Assembly: GCF_013041605.1 (NCBI RefSeq)
Contig: NZ_JABEQC010000001.1
Coordinates: 372,001-436,000, forward strand
DNA length: 64,000 bases
Origin: Vibrio plantisponsor
GTDB lineage: Bacteria; Pseudomonadota; Gammaproteobacteria; Enterobacterales; Vibrionaceae
Direction: 5' to 3'
Part shown: positions 18,899 to 28,820 of the stretch, in pieces
How the letters are laid out: every line of letters begins with the position of its first letter
Position numbering within the stretch: the stretch's first letter is position 1
Notes under the pieces: generated by a model
What the model was told of the DNA's origin: nothing
What the model saw: the letters and a program-made list of their open reading frames with translations, nothing else
Databases searched by the model: none
Position numbers and translations under genes: made by a program

Positions 18899-20929
18899 AT
18901 GTCTTCTGAAACCACTCAATTTGTACCTTATTTGTTGTCATTACGTCAGCTTGCTCTCAAGCACCAATATCGCTTTGGTGTGATTTTGCAAGGAGCGCAA
19001 GAATGGAATCATTCGTTGATTCAACATTGGCTGAAAGATTCAAATGGCAATACCGTTTTCCAACTTGGTGGTGATGCTTTTGATGGCGTCCGATATGTTA
19101 CGTTTAATAAAGGCCAGCAATTGTTGGGGCAAGAGTGCGATCTTCTGATTTGCGATTTGTCCTCCGGATGGGATGCAAACAGTTTTAGCGCCGCACTGGG
19201 AACGCTTATCGGTGGTGGGATTTTGCTTGTGTTAGGTGCAAACACTCTTTCTGAAAATCCTGCAGAAATATGGCTAAAAAAAGCTTTAGACAATTTGATT
19301 GTGATGTCTCCAGACATTCAACCTTCCCTACCCTCAGTGTCTAAAGAAGCGCATAAGATTGATTATTCTCAGCAGCAACTCGCGGTCGATAATATAGTCA
19401 CAGTCGTGACAGGACACAGAAAACGCCCACTGATTTTGACCGCGGACAGAGGACGAGGCAAAAGCAGTGCGTTAGGGATGGCGGCTGCAAAGCTAATGTC
19501 AGAACGCAATATTCGTATTGTTGTCACAGCTCCAAGCATGGCTTCTGTCAGCCCTGTTTTTCATTTTGCGCAAACCTTGTTAGCGGGTTCATCTGGCCAG
19601 AAAGGATGGGTTGAATATGAACATTCTAGTCTAGGGTTCATTGCGCCAGATGAGTTATTAAGAAGTCGATTTGAATGTGATTTACTCTTGGTTGATGAAG
19701 CTGCCGCTTTGCCATTACCCATGTTGAAACAGATGGTAAACCGTTATCATCGTGCTGTGTTTTCATCAACCATTCATGGATACGAGGGTTGTGGGCGAGG
19801 TTTCTCTTTGAAGTTTCAATCGTGGCTAAAGGACGTTCGTCCAGACATGAAGCTACAAAACATGACTCAGCCAATCCGCTGGAGCCAAGGTGATCCGCTG
19901 GAAGCATGGCATCGAGCCAGCTTTTTACTCGATTTTGAATTCCAACCTGTCAGTGATGAAGTTAACGTTGAAAGCCTTCAATTCAGTCATGTCACTCAAA
20001 AGAACCTGTTGGATAACCCTTCATTACTCCATCGCATTTTTAGCTTGCTAGTTAATGCTCATTATCAGACGTCACCGAATGATTTATTTCATTTATTGGG
20101 TGATGAAAAAATGTCTGTGTACACAGCAACGCACCATAATGTTTTGCTTGCATGTATTCTAGCGGTGGAAGAGGGGACGTTAGACGAATCTCTGATTGAA
20201 GATATCCAACTTGGAAAACGAAGACCTAAAGGTCACTTATCTCCCATCACCATTGCGAATCAACTTGGTTTCGCGCAAGCAGCGGTACAAAGCAGTCAAC
20301 GAATCATGCGTATTGCGGTTCATCCAGATGTACAGAATCAAAGCATCGGCTATAGGTTGGTAAAAAACTTTGCTTTGCAGAGCTCCAGTGATTACCTTTC
20401 GACGAGTTTTGGGGCTACCTCGGCTTTGGTGAATTTCTGGCGAAAATGCGGCTTTCAAACCATAAAAGTCGGCTCTCAGCGAGATCAGGCAAGTGGTTGT
20501 TACTCTGTGCTGATGGTAAAAGGTGAAAACATCTATTGGCTTGAGTTGGCGAAGCAAAGACACGCACAGCACTTTGAATTTGAATTATCTGATTCTCTGC
20601 AAGAGATGGAGCCTGATTTAGTTAAAACCTTGCTTAGCGAAAATCTATGTTCTGATACACAAGCGCCCATCTCTCTTATTCACAATTACGCGCTTGGTGG
20701 TTCAAATTATGAAAGTGTCGCCGTGTGGTTGCGGTCATTCGCTTTTTCAATTGGAAGAGAGCGAGTAACATCTCTGTCGGAGCTGTTTATCTCAAAAGTC
20801 GTTCAGCGATTATCGTGGACGGAATGCGCCGAGAGACATCAACTTACGGGCAGAAAGCAAGTTGAAGCGTATATTAGAAAAGAACTACTAGCGTTAATCG
20901 ACGATTTACACTGTAAACTGGCAAAGTAA
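18899..20929 (+). CDS. tmcA: tRNA(Met) cytidine acetyltransferase TmcA
   Basis: A 676-residue enzyme that makes N4-acetylcytidine at the wobble base of elongator tRNA-Met, using acetyl-CoA and ATP. Order: an N-terminal DUF1726-like domain, an RNA helicase-like ATPase with Walker A TADRGRGKSSALG (about 181-193) and Walker B LLLVDEAAALPLPML (about 265), then a GNAT acetyltransferase domain (RIAVHPDVQNQSIGYRL, about 465) and a C-terminal tRNA-binding part. The start is the ATG at 18899 rather than the in-frame TTG at 18887. Unusually, its last codons contain a parS2 site, so the coding sequence there is constrained by centromere function. Confidence 0.95.
   Translation: MSSETTQFVPYLLSLRQLALKHQYRFGVILQGAQEWNHSLIQHWLKDSNGNTVFQLGGDAFDGVRYVTFNKGQQLLGQECDLLICDLSSGWDANSFSAALGTLIGGGILLVLGANTLSENPAEIWLKKALDNLIVMSPDIQPSLPSVSKEAHKIDYSQQQLAVDNIVTVVTGHRKRPLILTADRGRGKSSALGMAAAKLMSERNIRIVVTAPSMASVSPVFHFAQTLLAGSSGQKGWVEYEHSSLGFIAPDELLRSRFECDLLLVDEAAALPLPMLKQMVNRYHRAVFSSTIHGYEGCGRGFSLKFQSWLKDVRPDMKLQNMTQPIRWSQGDPLEAWHRASFLLDFEFQPVSDEVNVESLQFSHVTQKNLLDNPSLLHRIFSLLVNAHYQTSPNDLFHLLGDEKMSVYTATHHNVLLACILAVEEGTLDESLIEDIQLGKRRPKGHLSPITIANQLGFAQAAVQSSQRIMRIAVHPDVQNQSIGYRLVKNFALQSSSDYLSTSFGATSALVNFWRKCGFQTIKVGSQRDQASGCYSVLMVKGENIYWLELAKQRHAQHFEFELSDSLQEMEPDLVKTLLSENLCSDTQAPISLIHNYALGGSNYESVAVWLRSFAFSIGRERVTSLSELFISKVVQRLSWTECAERHQLTGRKQVEAYIRKELLALIDDLHCKLAK
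20905..20917. promoter_or_regulatory. parS2: parS2 site inside the tmcA 3' end
   Basis: Exact TTTACACTGTAAA within the last few codons of tmcA. A second site follows only 28 bases further on, making a closely spaced pair. Confidence 0.92.
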
Positions 20930-20945
20930 TATCTTGCGTGGCAAC

Positions 20946-20958
20946 TTTACAGTGTAAA
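20946..20958. promoter_or_regulatory. parS2: parS2 site (TTTACAGTGTAAA)
   Basis: Exact consensus match in the 59-bp spacer between the convergent tmcA and EAL genes. It forms a pair with the site at 20905. Confidence 0.92.
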
Positions 20959-20988
20959 TTGAATTTATCTGTCTGATTTATATGGTTT

Positions 20989-22653
20989 TTAATTGAAAAT
21001 TGGGTTGTTTAATCTATCTGTCATCATTGCTTGATCAACTGGCATTGGTTTTGCGATTAAATAACCTTGATATGAACAAACATTGAGACGCACGAACGCC
21101 TCAACCATCTCTTGGGTTTCAATACCTTCAATAGTCATCTCCATCTTCTTGTTTTCACACAAGGTCGACAAAAATTGCAGATATTCAAAAGCTTCGCTTT
21201 CGATGAGAGATTGATTAGCGAGCTCTCGATCCACTTTTAATAATTTGAATGGAAGTTTGAAAATAGAAGTAATGGAGCTGTAGCCCGAACCAAAGTCGTC
21301 CATCGCCAAGGGAAAGCCCATGGTGTTCAGCTCATTGAGTCCTTCTAAAACTTGTTGGTTGTTATCGATAAGAACCGATTCAGTTAATTCCAAAACTAAG
21401 TTTTCAGGCTTGGCGTTTTTCTCGCGAGTTATTGCTAACAGCTTATCCGGAAATGTCTCTTTCAATAGTTGCAGAGCAGAAATATTGACGTGCACTTTCA
21501 GATTGCAGTTCCAAGTCTGATTGTATTGCACGATAAATTCGGCTGACTTAGAAAATACTTTTTTACCAAGTAGAGAAATAAGACCGAGAGCCTCTGCTAC
21601 CGGAATGAATTCATCGGGAGGTATAAAACCAAATTGTTCTGTTTCCCAGCGAGCGAGTGCTTCAAAGGATTTCAACTGGCCGCTTTTGGCATCAACGATA
21701 GGCTGCAAATGTATCGAAATTTCATTGTTTTCGATCGCATGCTTGATATGGTTTTCTACATAAAAGTACTTGTCGACTTCTGGTTTAACTTGGTCGTTAT
21801 AAATCACCCAATTGAGTTTCGATTTTTCAACCGCATACTCGCACGTCTGGTAGGAGGAATTAATAATCTCTTGTGATGAAAGGCTGCAATTTCGGCAAAC
21901 GTATATACCAATATACGCATCACCAAAATAAGAAACATTGTTGCGAGTGGTCGTTTTGAAGAGATGGATAAATTCGTTAGATAGCTTACCCAGTTCTTCG
22001 TCGGATAATTCTTCCGCAATGAGTACTGAAAAGGTATCTAAGCTGCTTCTATAACACTGGCATTCATAACGGCTAAATAGGTGGAAACACTCTAATAAAC
22101 TCGCTATGAAATCGGTCAGGATGAACTCGCTGTACTGACTGACGTACGACTTAATGCCGGAGAAATGAATGGTTACCATCGTAACGCTGGAAGTGCGCTT
22201 GGATAAATCTAACGTGAGCTTATCCTTGTTTGGAAGACCTGTTAGTTTGTCAAAATAAGCTAATTGCCAAATTGATTCTTCCAGCTTTTTTTGTTCAGTG
22301 ACATCTTTATGGTTACCGACCATATATTCACCGGAATCATCCACCTGATTGATTCCGGTACCTTCGATCCAGATGTAATTACCATCCTTCTTTTTTACTC
22401 GGTATTGGGTAATGACGCGGCTGTTATCACCAACAGCTTGAACGTGAGTAGTCACATTACTGCTGAAGGGTTTTCTATCTTCTGGGTGTATTAACTGAAT
22501 CCAGTTATCAAGAGTGGTTTGGCAGTCAATGTCGAATTGTTCATAAAAACGTTGATTGTAGAAGGAGACCTGCCCATCAGGCGTCATCATCCATAAACCT
22601 TCTACGGCTGAATTAAACATGTTGTTAAAACGTCTTTGGATCAATTCATCCAT
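20989..22653 (-). CDS. PAS / degenerate GGDEF / EAL phosphodiesterase
   Basis: A 554-residue cytoplasmic signalling protein with no membrane helix visible. It has an N-terminal PAS domain with PAC (about 10-125, ending GNHKDVTEQKKLEES), a GGDEF-like domain (about 130-285) in which the GGDEF signature is lost (SSLDTFSVL at that place), and a C-terminal EAL domain (about 300-545). The EAL residues look intact: FEALARW, the ELTES motif, DDFGSGYSS and EGIETQE. It is therefore predicted to hydrolyse c-di-GMP to pGpG, with the GGDEF part serving as a regulatory GTP-binding or structural module. An FNR-like near-match and a perfect palindrome lie just upstream (22727-22761). Confidence 0.9.
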   Translation of the reverse strand: MDELIQRRFNNMFNSAVEGLWMMTPDGQVSFYNQRFYEQFDIDCQTTLDNWIQLIHPEDRKPFSSNVTTHVQAVGDNSRVITQYRVKKKDGNYIWIEGTGINQVDDSGEYMVGNHKDVTEQKKLEESIWQLAYFDKLTGLPNKDKLTLDLSKRTSSVTMVTIHFSGIKSYVSQYSEFILTDFIASLLECFHLFSRYECQCYRSSLDTFSVLIAEELSDEELGKLSNEFIHLFKTTTRNNVSYFGDAYIGIYVCRNCSLSSQEIINSSYQTCEYAVEKSKLNWVIYNDQVKPEVDKYFYVENHIKHAIENNEISIHLQPIVDAKSGQLKSFEALARWETEQFGFIPPDEFIPVAEALGLISLLGKKVFSKSAEFIVQYNQTWNCNLKVHVNISALQLLKETFPDKLLAITREKNAKPENLVLELTESVLIDNNQQVLEGLNELNTMGFPLAMDDFGSGYSSITSIFKLPFKLLKVDRELANQSLIESEAFEYLQFLSTLCENKKMEMTIEGIETQEMVEAFVRLNVCSYQGYLIAKPMPVDQAMMTDRLNNPIFN

Positions 22654-22726
22654 ATCAAGGGATATCCTTTCTCTCGCTGAATGCTTACGTTTACAGTACG
22701 GTAGACGTACATGATACAGGTGTTAC

Positions 22727-22740
22727 ATGATTTATATCAA
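22727..22740. promoter_or_regulatory. FNR/CRP-like near-match upstream of the EAL gene
   Basis: ATGAT-TTAT-ATCAA has one mismatch to the FNR consensus TTGAT-N4-ATCAA. It lies about 75-90 bp upstream of the EAL gene start. Weak evidence. Confidence 0.35.
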
Positions 22741-22742
22741 TT

Positions 22743-22761
22743 ACATTAATATCATTAATGT
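22743..22761. promoter_or_regulatory. Perfect 8-3-8 palindrome, possible operator
   Basis: ACATTAAT-ATC-ATTAATGT lies about 90 bp upstream of the EAL gene and abuts the FNR-like site. The binding protein is unknown. The rest of the 22654-23010 spacer holds a parS2 site and no gene. Confidence 0.45.
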
Positions 22762-22868
22762 GGTCGGGTTAGCTCATATTGTGCGGTGAATCCGGTTGTT
22801 GCTAGTTTCAACACTTATGGATAAGGTGGCTCAAGTATTGCTTGTATAAATGAGTACGGCCTCTGCAA

Positions 22869-22881
22869 TTTACACTGTAAA
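22869..22881. promoter_or_regulatory. parS2: parS2 site (TTTACACTGTAAA)
   Basis: Exact consensus match in the divergent spacer between the EAL gene and the DUF342 gene. Confidence 0.92.
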
Positions 22882-23010
22882 GGCATGTATGGCAGGTGTA
22901 TGACTTTTAGGGTGATTTACGCCTTAGTTTGAATATATGGATGTTTGGTATACGTCTCAGTTTCGATACACTGGAAACCAAGGTTATGTGTACCGTAAAG
23001 GTTTAGTTGT

Positions 23011-24684
23011 ATGTGGAAGGATGTCATTACGCTCACGGACGATAAAGCTCGTGTAGTCGCTAAATTAACGGATAGTAATTTCGACAAGAAAGAGTTCACT
23101 CAGGAAAGTTTGATGAGTGCGCTACAGCATCTTGACGCTTCTAAATTCTATTTAATGGAAGATGAAGTAACGCGTTTCATCAATTGCGCCAGTGAAGGCA
23201 AAGGTGAAGCGTACGAAGGTATTGTCATCGCGGAAATACGTAACGCAAGCTTATCAGTAGTACTTAGCGAACATGACATGATCGCAAGTATGGTTGTAAC
23301 CGGCGCCTACGGTGGCCGCGGGCTTCAAAGTAGTGAAATTATCCAAGCTTTGGCGGACGCTAACGTGGTAAAGGGCATCAACAAAGCGGCATTGAAGAAA
23401 GTCTTCGTTGTTAGCAATAAGTTGGCTGGCGGTGAGACGTTTACTCAGCCTGTTGCCCAAGGAAAAGAAGCAATAAATGGTAAAGACGCGAAGTTCTTGC
23501 CACTCGTTGAAGATGTCAACAAGCGAGTTCTTGCTCCTCAGTCTGTAAGAGGTCACGACAAAATAGATATGCGTGATTTAGGCGAAACCATTACCGTTAG
23601 CGAAAACGATCCAGTCATGCGCCGCCAACCTGCAACCAAAGGTGAACCCGGTTTCACCGTTCAAGGCAAAATTCTACTTCCTAAACCTGGTGTCGATGCT
23701 GCATTAGTGGCAGGTAATGGTACTCATATTAGTCCTACCAATCCTAATCTACTGTTGGCATCGATTAACGGTATGCCAGTGTTTCGTAATAAAACCATCG
23801 ACGTCGAAAACGCGATTTGCCTGAACAACGTCAGTGTCGCAACAGGGCATGTGAAATTTAAGGGCAACGTAGTGATCACTGGTGATATCGAACCGGGGAT
23901 GATTGTACGTGCTACAGGGTCGGTTACGGTCGGTGGTTTTATTGAATCCGCCGATGTTCAGGCGCAAGGTAATATTGAAGTTGGTAAAGGCATCATCGGT
24001 CACACCGCAACCGAAGGTGAAGAAAAGAGTTGTACGGTTAAATCGGGAAGCTCAATTAAAGCTAACTATGCTCAATATGCAGAGCTGCAAGCTGGCGAAG
24101 ACATTCATCTAGCTGTACACAGCATGGGGAACGTTATTCGCTGCGCTAAAGATCTCGTTGTTCTTGATGAAAAAGAAACTCAAGGGACATTAAGCGGTGG
24201 CACCGCGAAAGTGGGCGGAAAAGTGGTGTGCCTCAACTTAGGTGTTGAGGGTGATACCGTGACTCACCTTGAAGCGTTTGCCAATTTTAACCGTTTAAAA
24301 GAACGTTTAGCCAGCCATAAAGATCAATACAAACAAGCTCAAGAAGGTACGATGGATGCCATTCGTAAAGAACTGGAATTCAAGAAACGTCCTAAAGCTG
24401 AACGTACCGAAGAAGAAGAACTTGAGATTAATGATAGAAAAGAAAAAGCCAATGAACGCTTAGAGAAAGTAAAGAACGCGCTTGATTTGCTCAATGAAGA
24501 GTTCGAACTTGCTATGGCTGCCAACACGGTAGAAGTGAAAAGTAAGGTGTTTACCCATGTTACGGTTCAGTTTGGCGAAGAAAAAGTCACGACTAAACGA
24601 GTTCGTGGCCCGTCTATATTTTCTTTCAATCAATATGAAATCCAAGTGTCTTCGAAACTGGAAGATGAAGACGTTGGCGTTTAA
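23011..24684 (+). CDS. FapA family (DUF342) protein
   Basis: A 557-residue protein with the FapA/DUF342 signature. A variable N-terminal part (1-180) is followed by a right-handed beta-helix-like region rich in Gly and Val (ATGSVTVGGFIESADVQAQGNIEVGKGIIG, about 300-340, and later GGTAKVGGKVVCLNLG), then a charged coiled coil (about 430-510, RTEEEELEINDRKEK). Family members are linked to polar assembly and surface or flagellar functions in Vibrio, and to cell-surface polymer or septum placement elsewhere; the biochemical role is not settled. It stands alone, reads from a promoter region containing parS2, and ends in a strong terminator. Confidence 0.85.
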   Translation: MWKDVITLTDDKARVVAKLTDSNFDKKEFTQESLMSALQHLDASKFYLMEDEVTRFINCASEGKGEAYEGIVIAEIRNASLSVVLSEHDMIASMVVTGAYGGRGLQSSEIIQALADANVVKGINKAALKKVFVVSNKLAGGETFTQPVAQGKEAINGKDAKFLPLVEDVNKRVLAPQSVRGHDKIDMRDLGETITVSENDPVMRRQPATKGEPGFTVQGKILLPKPGVDAALVAGNGTHISPTNPNLLLASINGMPVFRNKTIDVENAICLNNVSVATGHVKFKGNVVITGDIEPGMIVRATGSVTVGGFIESADVQAQGNIEVGKGIIGHTATEGEEKSCTVKSGSSIKANYAQYAELQAGEDIHLAVHSMGNVIRCAKDLVVLDEKETQGTLSGGTAKVGGKVVCLNLGVEGDTVTHLEAFANFNRLKERLASHKDQYKQAQEGTMDAIRKELEFKKRPKAERTEEEELEINDRKEKANERLEKVKNALDLLNEEFELAMAANTVEVKSKVFTHVTVQFGEEKVTTKRVRGPSIFSFNQYEIQVSSKLEDEDVGV

Positions 24685-24720
24685 ATCTTGAGTTGAAAAT
24701 AAATCAGGGTTGAAGACTAA

Positions 24721-24746
24721 AAAGGGGAGCATTTGCTCCCCTTTGT
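24721..24746. terminator. Bidirectional terminator
   Basis: Ten-base stem AAAGGGGAGC / GCTCCCCTTT with a four-base loop, between the DUF342 gene and the convergent lap operon. Confidence 0.9.
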
Positions 24747-24772
24747 TGATCGATATCTGTATCTATTTACGA

Positions 24773-26887
24773 TTAATTTACTGCCCGTATCTTGCCGTGT
24801 TTAAGATCGTTGAGAACCATAGACTTCGGTCCATCTGCAATGATAGTACCTTTCTCCATAACAATTACGCGGTCAACCACATCCAGCATTGATGTTTTAT
24901 GTGTAATCAGAATCAAAGTCTCAGTTGGCGTGAGCTGTTTCATTTGATTCTTAATGTGCATTTCAGAGCGATTATCCATCGCGCTGGTTGGTTCATCCAT
25001 TAGCAATACTGGTGGGCGACCCAACAACGCTCGTGCAATTGAAACCGCTTGGCGTTGACCTCCGGATAGTAACAAACCACCCTCACCAACTTGGCGTTCT
25101 AAACCTGCAGGATCTTGTTGGGTAAATACAGTGACACCTGCTCGGTTAGCCGCATCCATGACTTCTCTGTCGTCCACCAGCGGGCGACCAAGGGTTATGT
25201 TGTCTCTGATCGTGCCGTAAAACAGAACGCTCTCTTGAGGCACACAGCCAATGTTACGACGAATATCTATGTGATGAAGCTGCTGAATATCCGTATCGTC
25301 AATGCGCACATGGCCTTCAGTCGGTTGATACAAGCCCATAATTAAGCGTTCCAAGGTCGTTTTGCCCGAGCCTATACGGCCTATAATCGCCACTTTCTCA
25401 CCCGGATTAATGGTCAGACTCAAATCACGAATCGACGCAATCGGAGAATCAGGGTAGTGGAACGTCACCTTATCCAGTTCAATTTTTCCTTGAATCATCG
25501 GACGGTGAATATAGCGTTTCCCTTCTTCTTGTTCATCCGGCATTGCCATAACTTGTTCGATGATTTTCAAGGAGGCTTTTGCTTGGTTATAGCGGGTTGA
25601 TAACAGAGATAACTGAACCATAGGGCCAATCGCGCGGCCGCTCAGCATGGTTGCCGCAATAAGGCCACCCATTGTCAGGTTTCCCTGCGCGATAAGGTAC
25701 ACGCCCACAATAATCATCCCAACGCTCGAAGCCTGCTGAACCAAACCTGCTGTGCTTTGAATACCATCCGTAATTCTGCGACTTTTGATATTCCAGTTCG
25801 CCATATGGGAAATGGCTTCTTCCCAGCGGTGTTGGAACTGACCTTGTGCGCCGAACAGTTTCACCGTTTCAAGACCTGCCAAACTCTCAATCAGGTTCGC
25901 GTACTTTTGAGATGCAAGGCGAGAGCCTTCTTCTATCGCTCGACGAAGAGGAGCCTGAATAAGCAGAGAATAAATGATCAGAATACACACACCGATAATC
26001 GGTACGTAAACCAGATCCCCAGCCATTAACCAAATAATGATCAGAAATAGAATCGAAAACGGCAGATCAATCAGCGAAGAAATGGTCGCTGAAGTGAAGA
26101 ACTCTCTTATGGACTCAAATTCTTGCAGATGGCGAGCAAATGCCCCCACTGATGGCGGACGAGATTCCATGCGAATCCCCATCACTTTACTGAACAGTTT
26201 TGAGGAGATGAGAATATCCGATTTCTTACCTGCGATATCAATAAAGTAGTTGCGAAGCATCTTCAATGTGAAGTCGAACAGGAAGATGACAAACACACCA
26301 CTTGCCAACACCCACAAGGTTTCAAAAGCGAGGTTAGGAAGCACTTTGTCATACACTAAACGGGTAAACATCGGCGCTGCGATGGCAAACAGGTTTATTA
26401 GCAGCGATGCGAACATCACATCACGATAAATACGCTTTGATTGCCAAATTGTGCCCCAGAACCAGTGTCCTTCACGAGTTTTGAGAATTTCAGGTGAACG
26501 TTCATCGTAGCGAAATTGCTTTTTCACCATGAAGTAACGACCAATAAAGCGGGCATTCAACTCTTCTAACGGGTACGCAATCGGCACCATGCCGGACTCA
26601 GCGGTAACAATCTCGGCTTCTTGTTTCTCTTCGTTAATGCTGTTGAGAACACAGGCTTCATTTCCCCGCAGCAGGAGAATCACAGGGAAAACTAAGCGAG
26701 GGATCTCTTTCAGAGTCGAACGGTTTTCTTTGGCGATAAGCCCCGCACGCTCTGCTGCGCGGGGGAAAAGAAACGGTGTCAGCTTGCCATCTGTCAGCGG
26801 TAATCCATTGATTAACGCATCAGGTGAATTCGCCAATCCATAATAACGACTCACATAGACCAGTGAATTAAGTAGCGTATCTTGCAT
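24773..26887 (-). CDS. lapB: Type I secretion ABC transporter, LapB-like
   Basis: A 704-residue inner-membrane exporter with an N-terminal C39-like domain (about 1-125), five or six membrane helices (about 155-420) and an ATPase domain. Walker A is GRIGSGKTTLERL (about 500). The signature LLLSGGQRQAVSIARALL and Walker B PVLLMDEPTSAMD are intact. The C39-like domain has no catalytic Cys near its start, so it is a substrate-holding domain rather than a peptidase, as in RTX and LapA exporters. It is the last gene of the lapC-lapG-lapD-lapB operon, 17 bp after lapD. The outer-membrane partner and the giant adhesin substrate are not in the window. Confidence 0.9.
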   Translation of the reverse strand: MQDTLLNSLVYVSRYYGLANSPDALINGLPLTDGKLTPFLFPRAAERAGLIAKENRSTLKEIPRLVFPVILLLRGNEACVLNSINEEKQEAEIVTAESGMVPIAYPLEELNARFIGRYFMVKKQFRYDERSPEILKTREGHWFWGTIWQSKRIYRDVMFASLLINLFAIAAPMFTRLVYDKVLPNLAFETLWVLASGVFVIFLFDFTLKMLRNYFIDIAGKKSDILISSKLFSKVMGIRMESRPPSVGAFARHLQEFESIREFFTSATISSLIDLPFSILFLIIIWLMAGDLVYVPIIGVCILIIYSLLIQAPLRRAIEEGSRLASQKYANLIESLAGLETVKLFGAQGQFQHRWEEAISHMANWNIKSRRITDGIQSTAGLVQQASSVGMIIVGVYLIAQGNLTMGGLIAATMLSGRAIGPMVQLSLLSTRYNQAKASLKIIEQVMAMPDEQEEGKRYIHRPMIQGKIELDKVTFHYPDSPIASIRDLSLTINPGEKVAIIGRIGSGKTTLERLIMGLYQPTEGHVRIDDTDIQQLHHIDIRRNIGCVPQESVLFYGTIRDNITLGRPLVDDREVMDAANRAGVTVFTQQDPAGLERQVGEGGLLLSGGQRQAVSIARALLGRPPVLLMDEPTSAMDNRSEMHIKNQMKQLTPTETLILITHKTSMLDVVDRVIVMEKGTIIADGPKSMVLNDLKHGKIRAVN

Positions 26888-26904
26888 TAAACTGACCTTT
26901 ATCC

Positions 26905-28815
26905 TTATTTATCAACGATGAAACCTTGGAATACTTCAATAAAGTGTTCCGATAGGAAATCCAACTGAGCCTGAGTTTCAACGCGTGAAGCGATGGTCTT
27001 AATACCTAGGTTATGCGCAGTTCTTGAAATAGAGGTTAAAGTGAACTTTTGCTTCTCATCGTCTAAGTGGTGAGTAAACAAATAATCCAGTTTCACGTAT
27101 TTAGGTCTAAATTCGTTGATGTAATCCAAAGACTGGAAATTACGTCCATAGTTATCGACACCAAACTCAGCCCCCGCAGAGCGAATCGCATTGCAGAACA
27201 GTGCCGTATGATGTGGCGCATTGATAAAACAGCTTTCTGGTATCTCAAAGTGGAGCAGGGCGCAAACTTCTTTATGTTTGGCCAGTTTTTGCGTGATCCA
27301 GCGGATAAAGCTTGGTTGTTCAATACTGCTTTGAGCGATGTTGATCGCCAGCGGCGCGTTAAACTCGTTCGCCTCTAGCTTCTCAATCATTTTATCAATG
27401 ACGTATTCATCGAACTGGTGGCTCGCATTTAACTGTTCAAGAGCAAACAGATATTGGTTGGCCGTATAGCGCTGTTCGCCGTTATCAATCGCGGAGAACA
27501 CTTCACGGTGGAAGGTCTCACCCCAGCCATCATTCGCTGCCTGAAAGCGGTATTGGAACCAGTCGTTGTGCATGGCTTCTTCAACCAGTGCTTTCCACTG
27601 TTGTTTACCCATGATGACTTGGTCTGATTCCGCTTTGATAAAGCCATATTTCACTTCCGCATTGGCCTTAGAAGCCGCGACCGCGTTATCAAGCAACGAA
27701 AGTATCTGTGTTGAATTTTTCTTACTCTGGTTATGCACAATGCCCAGATAGACTTTCTCTTGAGTCATGCCTGTAGGGTCTGCACTGATATCCTGAACGC
27801 AGCCGAAGATACTCTCAGCGACCATTTTCAGTTCGCCTTCGTCCATGTTCGGCAGAATGAAACCAAACTCATCGGTAGAGATACGGGCAATGGTGGTGTT
27901 TGGTGCGGAAAGCGTGACTTTTAAATGTTCAGCTAAGTTACCAATCATGCCATCTCCAGCTTCATAACCCTTATCATCGTACAACTCTTTAATAAATTGA
28001 GCCTGAAGAATGGCAACGCCACCAATTGCGCTTTCTGCCAACCAGCTATTAAGTTGGTTCATGTAGTACGCACGGTTACCTAAATGGGAAACCGGGTCGA
28101 TGTAAGCTCGCTCACGAAGTTGTTGAGCTTCTTGTGCTTGCGCTTTGAAAGACTTTTCAACTTGTGCCGACATGCTGTTAATACCTTCCACCACAGAAAT
28201 AAGATCTTTGGTTTTTGGCAATGGAAGCGGGTCGCCAAAGTAGTTGCGAGCTACTTGTTCCATCTTATTGACGATCATTTGTAGTGGGCGAAGTGCGCGT
28301 CTGACGATGACTGAAATTGCAACTAAACCCGCAAAGAAGATCGCGCCGAAAGCAATGCTTAGACGAATAAGTGCGTTCCATAACTGCGAATAAGCCTCAC
28401 CAGGGTGGCTGATGATTTCGACTTCTGCCAGTTGCATCCAGCCACTGGTGACAACGCGTTGGTCATGAATCGGTTGAAACAAGTTTAAATTAGTAAACCA
28501 CTCAGGAACCGAACTTGGTTTGATAGGGTAGGCACGTTCAATCTGTTGGTCGTCGTCGAGAAACTTCAGCCTAACAAGAGAGTAGGTACTTCCATCAAAC
28601 AGCGCATTGATAACAGACTCAACCGCGACGGTGTCTTTCTTCTCAAGGTAAGGTGCGAGAGCTAAACCAACGGTATTGATCGTATTACTCACTTCAGAGC
28701 GTTGTTGCTGCTCTAAGTTGTCACGAGTCGTGTTAAATTCGATAACGAATACCGAAGCTAACAGCAGAACAAATACAGTTATCATCCCTGCGACCAGTTG
28801 TTTATATAGTGTCAT
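26905..28815 (-). CDS. lapD: c-di-GMP receptor LapD
   Basis: A 636-residue inner-membrane receptor. It has an N-terminal helix (about 7-27), a periplasmic LapD/MoxY-type module (about 28-150), a second helix (about 150-170), HAMP, a degenerate GGDEF domain (RISTDEFGFIL in place of GGDEF) and a degenerate EAL domain (HREVFSAI in place of the EAL motif, DNYGRNFQ in place of DDFG). Loss of both active sites is the hallmark of LapD. It binds c-di-GMP and then sequesters the periplasmic protease LapG, so that the adhesin stays on the surface. lapG lies five bases upstream in the same operon. Confidence 0.92.
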   Translation of the reverse strand: MTLYKQLVAGMITVFVLLLASVFVIEFNTTRDNLEQQQRSEVSNTINTVGLALAPYLEKKDTVAVESVINALFDGSTYSLVRLKFLDDDQQIERAYPIKPSSVPEWFTNLNLFQPIHDQRVVTSGWMQLAEVEIISHPGEAYSQLWNALIRLSIAFGAIFFAGLVAISVIVRRALRPLQMIVNKMEQVARNYFGDPLPLPKTKDLISVVEGINSMSAQVEKSFKAQAQEAQQLRERAYIDPVSHLGNRAYYMNQLNSWLAESAIGGVAILQAQFIKELYDDKGYEAGDGMIGNLAEHLKVTLSAPNTTIARISTDEFGFILPNMDEGELKMVAESIFGCVQDISADPTGMTQEKVYLGIVHNQSKKNSTQILSLLDNAVAASKANAEVKYGFIKAESDQVIMGKQQWKALVEEAMHNDWFQYRFQAANDGWGETFHREVFSAIDNGEQRYTANQYLFALEQLNASHQFDEYVIDKMIEKLEANEFNAPLAINIAQSSIEQPSFIRWITQKLAKHKEVCALLHFEIPESCFINAPHHTALFCNAIRSAGAEFGVDNYGRNFQSLDYINEFRPKYVKLDYLFTHHLDDEKQKFTLTSISRTAHNLGIKTIASRVETQAQLDFLSEHFIEVFQGFIVDK

Positions 28816-28820
28816 AGTAC

